A stretch of DNA of 64,000 nt from Syngnathus acus (Eukaryota > Chordata > Actinopteri > Syngnathiformes > Syngnathidae): contig NC_051105.1 in the NCBI RefSeq assembly GCF_901709675.1, positions 9,604,104-9,668,103 on the forward strand, given 5' to 3'. Made by a program: the position numbers and the translations under genes. Below the pieces are notes generated by a model. The model ran no database searches, had not been told where the DNA came from, and was given only the letters and a program-made list of their open reading frames with translations. Within the stretch, counting starts at the first letter, position 1; each line of letters opens with the position of its first letter. This document shows, in pieces, positions 1 through 10,500 of this stretch.

Positions 1-283
1 TCCGTACAAAGGACTGCATTGTCAGCCACAGCAAAAAAGATGCTGTGAAGGTCAGATAATCATCCAAGGTGAAGAACAGCGTTAAAAAGACTGTATACAA
101 AATGGCGCAGCACATGACATATTCCAAGAGTATCTTCAAAGGAAGCTTGAGTCGTTTGTTGTTGTCGCCTTGTGGTTTGACCAAGAAAAATAATAAGAAA
201 ACATTCACAGCAAAGCTGAAAAGAACCAACGGGCCGTTGATTAAAAAGAATACCAGCCTATTGATATCAACGCATTCATCCAT
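1..283 (-). CDS. Partial seven-transmembrane receptor-like protein (N-terminal 94 residues, runs off left edge)
   Basis: An open minus-strand frame starts at ATG 283-281 and continues without a stop to base 1. An in-frame stop lies upstream at 373-371. The first 94 residues show a short polar N-terminus (MDECVD), a hydrophobic segment at about residues 9-35 with an Asn in its middle (SFAVNVFLLFFLV), a short basic loop (KPQGDNKRLK), a second hydrophobic helix opening with LPLKILL at about 46-70, and the start of a third at about 77-90. A start followed by regularly spaced helices and no intron suggests an intronless GPCR. The loop and helix-2 pattern resembles fish type-2 taste receptors more than rhodopsin-class receptors, but that is inference from memory of the family. 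Only the 5' third of the gene is present. Confidence 0.5.
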   Translation of the reverse strand, partial: MDECVDINRLVFFLINGPLVLFSFAVNVFLLFFLVKPQGDNNKRLKLPLKILLEYVMCCAILYTVFLTLFFTLDDYLTFTASFLLWLTMQSFVR

Positions 284-586
284 TGTTAACTTTAAAAATG
301 ATTCAAACAAATGGAGTTCTTCAACACAGCTTTTGATAGATGGCTTGACAGGGAAAGTAGGGGACTGGTGTTAATATACGTTTGCATAATGGGCTGCCCC
401 GTCGGAAGAACTATTAATGATGCGTTGCCTGCACAGAGAGAAAGTTGACCCGGTAACAACGACAAAAGAAAAACATTTTCAAACCAGACCACGAAAACTC
501 CCTCTCCAATCAATTTTATCATGTTTGTCTGAATTTGAATAGTCCACACAAGTCACCAGTCGAGAGACGGATATCTGTGTGATGTT
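284..586. other. Intergenic stretch between receptor-like ORF and heg1 3' end
   Basis: About 300 bases with no supported coding exon. An 85-codon minus-strand frame at 292-549 overlaps the upstream region of the receptor-like ORF, has no recognisable features and is treated as chance. Confidence 0.5.
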
Positions 587-592
587 TTTATT
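587..592 (-). terminator. Candidate heg1 polyadenylation signal (AATAAA)
   Basis: AATAAA on the minus strand about 515 bases downstream of the heg1 stop. It implies a 3' UTR covering about 570-1108. That stretch is AT-rich and holds no other recognisable feature. Other A/T-rich signals nearby cannot be excluded. Confidence 0.45.
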
Positions 593-1108
593 TAAATTAA
601 CACATCCGACTAAAACGCCAGAATATAGAGAATATAAATTGCATCATAATAATAGCTTTACATTCCAACACTTTGCACTTAAAATACTACCAGAATAAAA
701 ACATGAACTCCTGTCACACGCAACGCATACATACTTAAAGCCACAGGTTTTATCTTTCAGTGTATTTGATTGAAATTTCCACACATGTCCTGCACTTGGA
801 TAATCAGAATAAATAAAGGCTGGTATTAGTTTTCAGTTTCTCCAAACTGAACTTTAGTGGGTTTTAATCAGTGTCAATCCACGGAAGCTTCATCAGTAGA
901 CTTGGATGAAATGGCAGCAGCACCAAACAAATGTTTTTGCATTGAAGGAAATGAGCTCAACCCATGCAAAGGCACTGAAATGGGCCGAGAAGATGTTTCG
1001 AGCCACATTTAACTTGCAAAAATTGTGCACTTACGTCCTATGAAGTCACACATGGTCAGGTGATTTTTTTTGTTTGTCTGCTTCTGAGTATCAGTGAGAA
1101 TTGTTTGT

Positions 1109-4100
1109 TTAAAAGTAGTCTCTGCGGCGTGAATCGTCACTTATGAAGGACGGGTTCCATTGGGCGGGGTAGATACACGAGTGGCGAGATCCCGGAAGAC
1201 CTGTGAATGGATACAAACCGTTTCTCTCCAGGTCAGAGTTGCGCAATGCCGGCTGCAGGAAAACGCAGAGTTGTTCTTTAGTTTGGCCTTTTGGATTAAG
1301 ACAGTCGGTGGTGGAAAAAATTCTTACCGAATAGTAAATGTCAGTCATCTGCAGCAGGTTCTTGGTGCTGCCGTTTTCTTGCATCTCGATGGTCTCCCTT
1401 CCCCACTCCATGGAGATGCGGTTGCTCTTGGGGAAGTCGGTGTATGGAGACATTTGGAGGTCTCCGTTCTTGAAGATGATCTTGTTGAGGTCATTTTTGT
1501 CTCTCCTGGTGGTTGAGACACAAGTTCAAGTGTGACATAGTTTTCCTTCTTATAGTATTATTTGACAAGAGAGAGCTTACTTGCAGCAAGTGACAATAAG
1601 AGCAATGATGAAGATAAGGAGTAAGGCGCCCCCTACTGGCGATACAACCACTGCAATCAGCTTGTAAACTGCAAAGCCAAAATGAAGCACAATAAGCATG
1701 TGCAAAGATTCTCTTCGCACGTTACTTGATTTATTTCAATGGGAACGATCATCTCGTGAATCTTAACGCCACTTACAATTCCCACAGTTGAATCCTCCAA
1801 ATCCAAACATGCACCTGGAAAGAGGTCACCGTGAGAATGTGACCTTAAATCCGGAGTACACAAGTACAACAAATGCAAACTTACGGGACACAGGTGCCAT
1901 TTTCCAGCTTGTAGCCATCCCCGCATTCTGGAAAAAGACAAAATACAATTTTTTTTTCTTCCTGGTCCTTTCTCACAGACTACGAAAAAAAAAAAAAAAA
2001 AGCTTACCTAAGCAGGATAGGTCATCAAGGTTGTGCTTGTAATAACCTGGTAGACATTGGCATTGGGCAGTGCCGCTGATATCAGTGCAGGTGGAGCGCT
2101 CTGGGTTGCACTGAAATCTCTGGGCCATACAGAGACTCTCCTCTAAAAGAAAATAGTGGGAGCAGACATGAGGATGAAGAAAAAATGCGCCCACTAGCGG
2201 TAGACTACAATATTACATTCTGCTGCTCATATCTTCAGTTTGGATGTGATACAAGTTGGTTGTGATGAACAGAGATTTTTTTTTTCCCCACCTACCGTGA
2301 TAAGTGAGTCTGTGGTGCAGCACCACGTGGCAGTGAGACTGTGAAGAGCTGCAGTTTTGTAGAAACATCTGGATGCTGTTGTAGACCTCCACACTGGACA
2401 CATTGGAGGACTTGGCGAACATGTTGACGGCTGATATATGAACGCCATCCAGGTCCCTATAAGGAGGAGATATTTGTATGAGTCTGTGTCATTTTGTTAG
2501 CAGATTTAATAAAAAATGAAATTTGTCATTTGGGGTTAAAAGTAACTTTATGAACTCACTTTTTGCTGAGAGTGGAGCGGCTGTAACCACCGAGGTGGGA
2601 CAAGGAGGCGTTTAGCTGAGTCGGACAGAGGACATCAGTGAGTAAAAGTGAAAGGCATTTTCATCACAATTGCAAGACTCAAGAATATATTTCTCACCAG
2701 CTGTATGATCTCCCTCTGGATTTCATGCAGGGCAGCGCTCTTGAAGATACTCGAGTCATGTGACATTTTGTTTACACTGAATGTTCCCAAAAAGGTCTTT
2801 GCTGTCAAGGGATGACACAATGACATTTAACAAAACAGAATTTTGCGATTTAATTTTTTTTTATGTTACCTTTTGTGCACGTGCGTCCATCCTCCAGGTC
2901 GAAGCCCAGCGGACACTCACAATTGAAGGAACCCCTGGTGTTCACACATGTGGAGCCAACGGGGCAAGGGTCCTTCTCACACTCATCCATATCTGCACAC
3001 ACAAGAAATTTTGGTTATTTAACAAATCTGCATCAGGGTTGGTAGTTATTTTGTAATCCAAATCTAGAACAACACATTTTGTAGAGTCGAATGGAAAAGT
3101 GCAAATGAATTAATAACAAGCTCTTATTGGAATGATATATCTATATAACAAGAATTTTGTGGAAGCTCACCCTGGTTGCAAGTGGGGCCCGTCCAGGCTT
3201 GTTGACACGTGCAAGTGAACTGACGCCCTTCATAGCTTCTGCATGTTCCTCCGTTCCAACATGGGTTGGACATGCAGGGGTCCCCTGCTGGTCATGGAGG
3301 ATAAAGGAATTAGTATTTGGCGGCTTGCTAAATTATATTATAATAAGCCTGACAGTCAGAAACTGTTCAGTACTCACTTGTTGGAGCTGCCTTAGTGGTT
3401 TGGACATGAACGGGTGTTGTTAGCGTCACCCTCTTTGTGGTCACTCGGTCTGTTTGTTTGCGGGTGGTGTGCAGAGCCTCCGTGGTTCTTGTTGGGGTGC
3501 TGAGGGTGTGAGGAGCAGTGCTTGGTTGGTTTCGGGTCGGGGTGGAGACGGCCACCGTGCGCGCGCTAGTTTCCTGCTTCGGGGTGGTGACGTCGGCGGG
3601 CTCGGCGGTCACCGTCGGCGATGAGGGGGCTTGGTTGGTGCTGGGGAGGGAAGCGGTCGGGGTTGCAGAGCTCTGCTGAGTCAGCGTGGGGGCACTTGTT
3701 GCGGAGGTCGTGGGAGGGATGGTGGGCTGGGTTGGAGAGTCGGGAGTGGTGATAACGGACGTGCTGCTGAGCTTGAAAGATGAGGTGGCGAGGAGTGGAA
3801 GGCTGCTGGTGGACACCGTTGAGGTACTCGCGGCCTCGTTTGTTAGTTCAGATCTGTTGGGAGCAAACAGTAAAAACGATGCCATTGTGGATTCATGGAG
3901 AAGAAACACTTTGTTACCTTTCAGTGACTGCTGTGGTGGTGATGAAGACCTCAGTTGTCTCCGTGCGAGAGTCATACTGATTAGTCGGGCTACTAATCAG
4001 TGGGGGCACTGTGGTGAAACTAAATCCCAGTTTTTCCTCCTCGCTCTTGGATGAACTCTCCTCGGTGCTCTGGCTGAGGCTGTGAGTGCTGAAGCTAACG

Positions 4101-6599
4101 GTCCTAGTAGAAGATTCAGCAGAGGGTTCCACTGTGGGTTCCTGGTAGGACACGAGAGTGGGGCTCCTTACAGGTGGGACGACTGGAGGTGTGGATGAGA
4201 ACGATTCATCCAATTGGTCAGTGCTGGACATCCTGGATGTGGAATCTGAAGTCACCTCTGATGTCAGAGGGTGGTGATGTTCAGTCGCATTCGGAGGGCT
4301 AACGAGAGTTTGCGTTCCTGTGGACGTCTCAGGAAATGACGATTGAGTGAGAGTGCTGTCTCTGGCTTCTTCGCTCCTGGTGGACGGGGAACTGTGAGTG
4401 TAGTCTTCAGTCTCTGTTCCCCCTGGTGATGGAACACTCCGAGTGTAGTCTTCAGTCTCTGTTCCCCCTGGTGATGGAACACTCCAAGTGGAGGGGGGTT
4501 GGTGGGAGCTGGAGCTCTCGGTAAAGGCTGAGGAGGAGGAGATGTTGTCAGAGGAAGAGGAGGTGACAGACAACAGAGTCCGCTCCCCTGCCCGGCTGAT
4601 GGTGGTCGAGATGAAAATGCTGTCTGTGAGGACTTGAGACTGGGAGGACACGGCATCTCCTAAACGGAGATGCGAAACCGGGCTGTCCCGCGGCAAGCTG
4701 GAGTCCTCTGTGGACGTCCAGGACAACATTGCTTTGTTGGACACAACGGTGGAGACATCAGGCAGGTTTTGGGTTCGTAAGGCATCATTCCAGTTTCTCC
4801 TGCTACTGCTGGCCTCAGAGGAGGTGCCGACATGGGATGACGTGAACGACTCAGTGGAGCCACTGACGGTCTCCAGTGACCTGGTAGTTGGTTCTCGTAG
4901 AGTTTGTGTTTGCTCAGTGCCTGAGGAAAAACAAAACAGCATTGCTATTCAGAGAAGGGATTTCATATTCTTATCACTAAAAGAATTATGATGTCAGACA
5001 CACTACAGACATTTTGTTCTGATTTTATAAGCAAAAGTATATTCTCTAGATTTTCGCAGCAACAACATAGGTGCAGTTCTACAAATCGTCACTAGGGGGC
5101 GGTGAGGGAAACCGCATCCATCCACAATGATGCTGTGTGAAGTTCCACTGCTGCAGAGCAGAGGCAACAATTCTGGGTGGAGAACAATTGGTAGGCGGGC
5201 TTATCTACTCGAACAAAGGCTTGAAGGCCTAAATATGGCGGCCAATGTCCCCGCTGGGTATCGGTGGCTTCCTTCCTAAAGCTGAGTGAGCACAAGGCAG
5301 AAGACTATCACTCGTGGATTTGGGTTTCACAGTTCAAAGAATTACTTTTAAACCCACGAACCACTGGAATTGGGAGCTGAGTTCCTTTCTTTGACACAAT
5401 GCCAAAACCAAAACAATATTTTAGATGCTGATGTTGATTTGGGGAACAAACGGGGCTGGCTGTTGTCAGAAAGCAATTGTAAATTGTGTTTGCATGTCTT
5501 GTTATTGTTGGTACTGTCATTGTGAGTCCTGGAATTTAAGAATTTTACTGTAAATACATAAAAAGTAAACATGCTCTTCAAGTTGATGTCTGGGTGTGTA
5601 CAAATTCTCAAGCACATGTGATCGTGGCAAGCTAGCAAACTTAAATAATATATACTATAGAACAGACTAAAGTAGCATTGCGTTAGAGTATTGAGAGAGC
5701 ATATGTTGGACACATGGTGATAGCAAGATCTATTCTATTGTATTCCTTCCAATAACTACTGAATCTTTGAGGATTTAAATCGTCACAAAGAAAGCAAGAA
5801 ATGCATTTATGTCAGGAATGTAACTGAGAAACAAACAATCAAATAATTTAGTTTTTATCGGCTTTATTGAAGTCCATCCATCTATCCCCATCCCTTTTAT
5901 CAAAACTCATACTTTTAGTTAGTTCATGACAATCAATGTTACAGCTACCTTATATTCTTTGACAGCGGGTCAATTTGACCCGCAACATGACAGGAGGGTA
6001 AACTGAATCATTATTGTAATGATGTATTTTGCTATATTTAAGCGCAGTGTTAATGATCAAACTGTGCATATTGTTGGAGCTGCTTGCATTTATAAATCAT
6101 GTTTTTATGAACACTTAGGCTGACTATATTACTGTATTTTAATAGTGGTCTTTGTGGTGGTGCTTGGCATTAAGAATTTAAGAACCACTCAGTACTAAGA
6201 TGCACTCTAATTGTCAAGATCAAATGAAGTAATAATATAACGAGCTGTTGAGATTTTATTTCTAGAATACTAGTGCGCGCGAGGTTTGCAGTGCAGATTG
6301 AGGTTGCAAAGAATGTCATGTAGGCCGCAGAGTGAGCGACGCATCTTACCCGCAGAGCTTGTGAGCAGCAGCAGGTCCTCTTGGGATGAGGCTGATGAAC
6401 TCTCACTGGTGGGAGAAGTGGAAGTGAACTCGTAGTCCGCGTTGCTCGCCTCATTGGTGCTACTTGAGGAATAAAAGACGCTCGTCTCCGCATACGGGCT
6501 GCTGTTAACGGGGGTCTCTGCCCCGAGGGGCTGCGGTAGACTGAACGCAAGCCCCCACAGGAACAAGGCGAGGACGGGCTCCGGCGACCACGTTTTCAT
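1109..6599 (-). CDS. heg1: HEG1: heart development protein with EGF-like domains, mucin-like transmembrane receptor
   Basis: Type I membrane receptor of endothelium and endocardium. Its cytoplasmic tail binds the KRIT1 FERM domain and ties the CCM complex to cell junctions. Fourteen coding exons, all GT/AG and phase-consistent: 6599-6350, 4920-3918, 3853-3378, 3284-3171, 2992-2870, 2801-2698, 2615-2560, 2456-2296, 2142-2008, 1927-1885, 1814-1777, 1668-1581, 1505-1328, 1252-1109; 970 residues. Order: signal peptide (about 1-27), Ser/Thr-rich mucin region (about 30-576), EGF ([14 protein letters not shown]), calcium-binding EGF ([10 protein letters not shown]), a SEA-like stretch (about 656-762), a Cys-rich EGF-like segment, a transmembrane helix (about 838-863) and a tail of about 107 residues. 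The extreme C-terminus, [15 protein letters not shown], is the KRIT1-binding signature and makes the identification near certain. The protein is shorter than human HEG1 (about 1380) mainly in the mucin region, as in other fish. The start has a clear signal peptide. Confidence 0.97.
4396..4485. repeat. Perfect 45-bp tandem duplication inside the heg1 mucin exon
   Basis: Units 4396-4440 and 4441-4485 are identical base for base. Being 45 nt they stay in frame, and each encodes the 15-residue unit [14 protein letters not shown] plus one residue. A third, diverged unit ([14 protein letters not shown]) follows in the protein. This is typical of expanding mucin Ser/Thr/Pro repeats. Confidence 0.9.
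4921..6349 (-). other. heg1 intron 1
   Basis: The largest heg1 intron (1.4 kb), between the signal-peptide exon and the mucin exon. No coding exon is supported. It contains the near-perfect palindrome at 5965-5983 listed separately and AT-rich unique-looking sequence. Confidence 0.8.
5965..5983. repeat. Short palindrome in heg1 intron 1
   Basis: Nine-base arms (GCGGGTCAA / TTGACCCGC) around one central base form a perfect inverted repeat. Motifs of the form GGGTCA...TGACCC are common in fish DNA-transposon remnants, so this may be a degraded terminal repeat. No full element was delimited. Confidence 0.5.
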
Positions 6600-6890
6600 A
6601 ATTTCAAAGAAGCCAGGCCAGCGCGGTGGTCGTTGAAATCGAGGAAAGACAGACCCGCGGGTCTCCCGGGGAAGGAGGGCATGGAGGGGCAGAGGAAGCC
6701 TCGCCTTTTAGGGAACTTCCATAGCCCGTGGTAGAGATCGGCCTTATGTCCGGTCCGATCGGCGGGGGAACCGAACCGGGGCGAGGCGACAGCAGCCTGT
6801 TATCACTGAGTAAGCGGGACCAGCGGGCTCCTCCTCCTCCTTTACTCGGCGCACACACAGGCGCGCTCTAACTCATGCGCATCCGATTGT
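6600..6890 (-). promoter_or_regulatory. GC-rich 5' region of heg1 (probable promoter and 5' UTR)
   Basis: The 290 bases upstream of the heg1 ATG are clearly richer in G+C and CpG than the surrounding AT-rich sequence and lie directly before the signal-peptide exon. This is the expected place for a CpG-type promoter. No transcription start can be placed from sequence alone. Confidence 0.5.
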
Positions 6891-7532
6891 AAACATCAAC
6901 AGAGTACTAAGTGCGTGGATCACCACTTAACATAAATGATTTTATGCTCTACGTCAATAATTAAAAATGATTTGAGCAAATGTTTTATTTCCGTTCCCTA
7001 CACTTGCTTGTGTTGTCATAGTCACTAGAATTAATTCAGTTTGCTTTACAATTTTAGGGAATTGATGACTTTTTTTTGTTGTCCTTCCTCCTTAGCACAT
7101 TCAGATTCTTAAAATGTCATTTTGGCACAAAATACTTTATTTAGTTGAAGCACAGGAAATGTCTTAGCAGTGCGCATCCACTCTGACAGCAGTGACGTCA
7201 TCAAGTATAGCGCGCATACTTTATGATATCTGAAGATTGATGTGATTTCCTCCCGTTTCTAATCTCAACACCAAATGAGCAATAACTGTTGGAGTATAAC
7301 CTTTTAATTCGTTTCGAACACATAGTGCTGTAAACAAGTTGAACAGTGACGGTACAATCTTATTTGATGTTCTACTGCACATGAGGACAAAATTGTCTTT
7401 TTGTTTGATTCAACTTCATTGAATAGAAAAGGAGTCAAAGATTTGCCCTCTCGCTTACACACACGCATGAACTCACATGCACTGTTTGCAATAATAACTA
7501 GTTAAGTTCCAACAACTGAGGTTGTGCTTAAG
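6891..7532. other. Space between slc12a8 stop and heg1 promoter, with candidate slc12a8 poly(A) signals
   Basis: AT-rich and with no coding frame. Minus-strand AATAAA hexamers at 7141-7136 and 6989-6984 could end the slc12a8 transcript. With the first, its 3' UTR would be about 400 bases. The two genes are in tandem with under 1 kb between the slc12a8 stop and the heg1 start. Confidence 0.5.
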
Positions 7533-10500
7533 TTACCCATGAGGCGGTTGCAACATCACTTCCCTCTTGATGAACGAGGACTGGTGATAGCGGCTGCGAG
7601 ACGCAAAGTCGGCATTTTCCTCCGTCAGCTGCTTAGTTCTAATACCGACCCCTGACAGAGATGGTGTCACTACAATTTCATCTCTGGGAGACGCCGTCCT
7701 CCTGGCGCAAAGGCAAGAATGTGTCACTCATGTTCAAATTTAGAAGGACATTACTGAAGAAAAGAAGAAAAAAAAACTCAATGCAAGGTAACAAAATCAA
7801 ACGATACCTGCAAATCCTGTTGAATGTTGATTTGAGCCACGCAGGAAAACTGAATCGAACTGCAACACCTGAAAATAAATTTGGGGGGAGAATTGAGCCC
7901 CAGCAGCTGCCAGACTGAATGATGAACTGAACGTCACCTCTGTGTAGTCCTGGGCTGGTTTTGCCGATGTAGAAGAAAAGCAGCAGTGCAACGCCTATGT
8001 TTGCTAGTGCATAAAGCCAATGAATAATAAACATGATCAACAGGGAGCTCAAAGCCTGAAAGAGAACACACATATTATTCATTCACAGCAGATGGGAGCA
8101 AAAAGATGATGCTTGTGTAGAACTTACACCAAGAAGAGCCATCCAGTGGCTACTAAACTTGGCGTAGATTGAGTCAGGCTTGGGTTTGATTTCTAAATTG
8201 TGCTGCTCTGATTTTTCTCCAGTGGCTGAAAAAAAAAAGTAAAGTGATTTTGATATCCACTCTATAACCCAAATAAATCTACCGAGACCTAGAAATGGAT
8301 TGTTTGATTTCCATCTATGAAGCACCTATATGATTTTGGCCGGACGATGGATGTTCACCAAGACGGGTTCCTGCTTTCTCCACCTCAGGTGGCTGAACTT
8401 GTTTATTCGCAAAGACATTGCGCTGCGGGTCCAAGGCAAAACTGTCCATCAGCTTCTGCTTGGCCTCCTTGCTCTTGTTCCCGCCCTGTGAGATTTTCTC
8501 AGCTCCAGCAACTCCATCAAAGGCCGAGGGAAAGATCCGATCCATGTCCTTGGTGAACTCCATCAAAGTGTCCTTCCTTTGTGGACTTCCCTCTCCACTA
8601 CCATAACCAGTCGCCGCGGTGTCAATCAAAGGCTCGGACATCTGTCTGGTGAATCTCCGTTGGCTGCTTTTGTCTTGATTCTTCAACTGGAAGGTCATGA
8701 AGACGCAGAAGTAGGAGTAATCAATGAAGCTGTAGGTGAGCATGAAGTTGATGGTGACGATGGGTGCCAGCACGTTGACCTGGCCGATGAAAACGAAGGC
8801 CATGCTCAGCAGGCTGGTCAGGCAGATAGCTGCCACGGGAGTCTTGTTTGGGCCTTTCTGTTGGACAAGTTGAAATAATTAGTCACAGCAGGGACCACAT
8901 ATTAAATTTTAAATTGTCTATCTATGCAAACGGTTCTCTAAATGTACATTAGTTAGCATTGCTTTCCTATCTGCCGGTTACATCGGTGCTGTTCTGTGTG
9001 CTTGGCAGAAGTCCAGAGCATACAGCAAAGCAGAGTCCAGCCTGTCGCCCTTCCTGCGTTTGTTCTGAACCTTTGATTTGGGCCAAGATGTCTCAGGCCT
9101 CATTCCAACCCACTGAGAGAGGTCAGACACTGCGGGCAGTCTGAGGGAAAGTGAGGGGCGAATGGGGTCGAGATGTTAACGCTCGGTGTATGTGTGCCAC
9201 TTTTATGAAGTGAAGTTCATGCTCTCTAATTAGTGACTTGTTTTCCTGACGAGTCCGCCTAACTTTTTCCTCCAAAAATTCACGCTTATTTCATTTGCAG
9301 GGAATTTCACTGACCAGTATATACGTAATAATTTCACTTTAGCTGAATCAAAGGGAATGTCCGCCCCAGTGATCCAACCTACCCCCGTTCCCAGAAAGGC
9401 CAGCGCAGGGATGACCTTTTCTTGGGCGATGCACTGCAGGATCCTGGGCGCTCCATACAAGCCGCCCATGCAGGAAGCCAGGGAGGAGACGTAGAGGCCC
9501 AGCAGAAACAGGAAACCCACCAAGGAGACCTGAAGGAAGGGAGAAAACAAACAGAGGCTGGAAGAGGATGGGGTGGGGTGCGAGCTACACCCTGTTCAGT
9601 TCCGCTGTAGTCAGATCTTAAAAAAACAGCCAGCGCTAACCCCCGGATGAACAGGTCAAGGTTAATGAGTCGCTTTGTGATGTATTTAGCTTTAGTCATG
9701 ACCCAGGCATGCGTTATGTCACAGAGTGATTTGTTATTAATACTCTGATTGCATGTGTTTGCAACATGTAGGTGGAAATAAACAAAAGTTGGTTGCTAGG
9801 CTCGTTTACAAAAGACAAGCCTAAATACATCTGTGGTAAAATGACCTTTTCTGCTATTAAGAAATCGAAGCGCAGAGCATCTCTAGTACATATGGCACCG
9901 AGGAGGAAGACGAAGACCAGATACAGGAACCACCTGTGGGTCAAAGACAGTGCACCGGAATTATTCTACGACTGTATATATATTACTGAAAAAAAAAAGT
10001 GCTGTGACATTTTGGGTATTTGAAAAAAATAAAGAGGGATTTGTGTTTATTCTCTTCATTCTTTTTTTTTTTTTGAGACGTCACTAGTCTGTGATCTTTC
10101 CTTATGACTCAGCATGTATCGTCATGTGAGTAGAGCAGGGGTGTCAAACTCTTTTTTTTCGCAGGCCTCCGCATTGTAGTCATAGCTTCTTTCGGAGGGA
10201 CATTATGACTGTCAACCCAAATAAATGTATGAGCACCTCATATTATATACAGTAAAAGCTACAAAACAAACTGACAAATAACTCATTTTCAAATCAGATG
10301 AGTAAAAACTGGTCAAATATTTAAAAAAAAAGATATTATTAAAAGTGAAGACAATTTGCAATTCTAGTAATGACACACGAATTTGATGCATAATTTGTCT
10401 TCGCGGGCCACATAAAATGATGTGGCGGGCCGTATCTGGCCCCCGGGCCTTGAGTTTGTGGAGTAGAGAATTTTTGTTTGTATCGCACATAAAAGTTTGA

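Noticed and set aside
3686-4054. 122-codon plus-strand frame, Val/Gly-rich
   Set aside because: A shadow of the Ser/Thr-rich heg1 mucin exons; it crosses an established intron.
4264-4656. 130-codon Pro-rich minus-strand frame
   Set aside because: An alternate frame of the same heg1 mucin exon and tandem repeat. The real frame continues from the exon-1 phase into the EGF exons.
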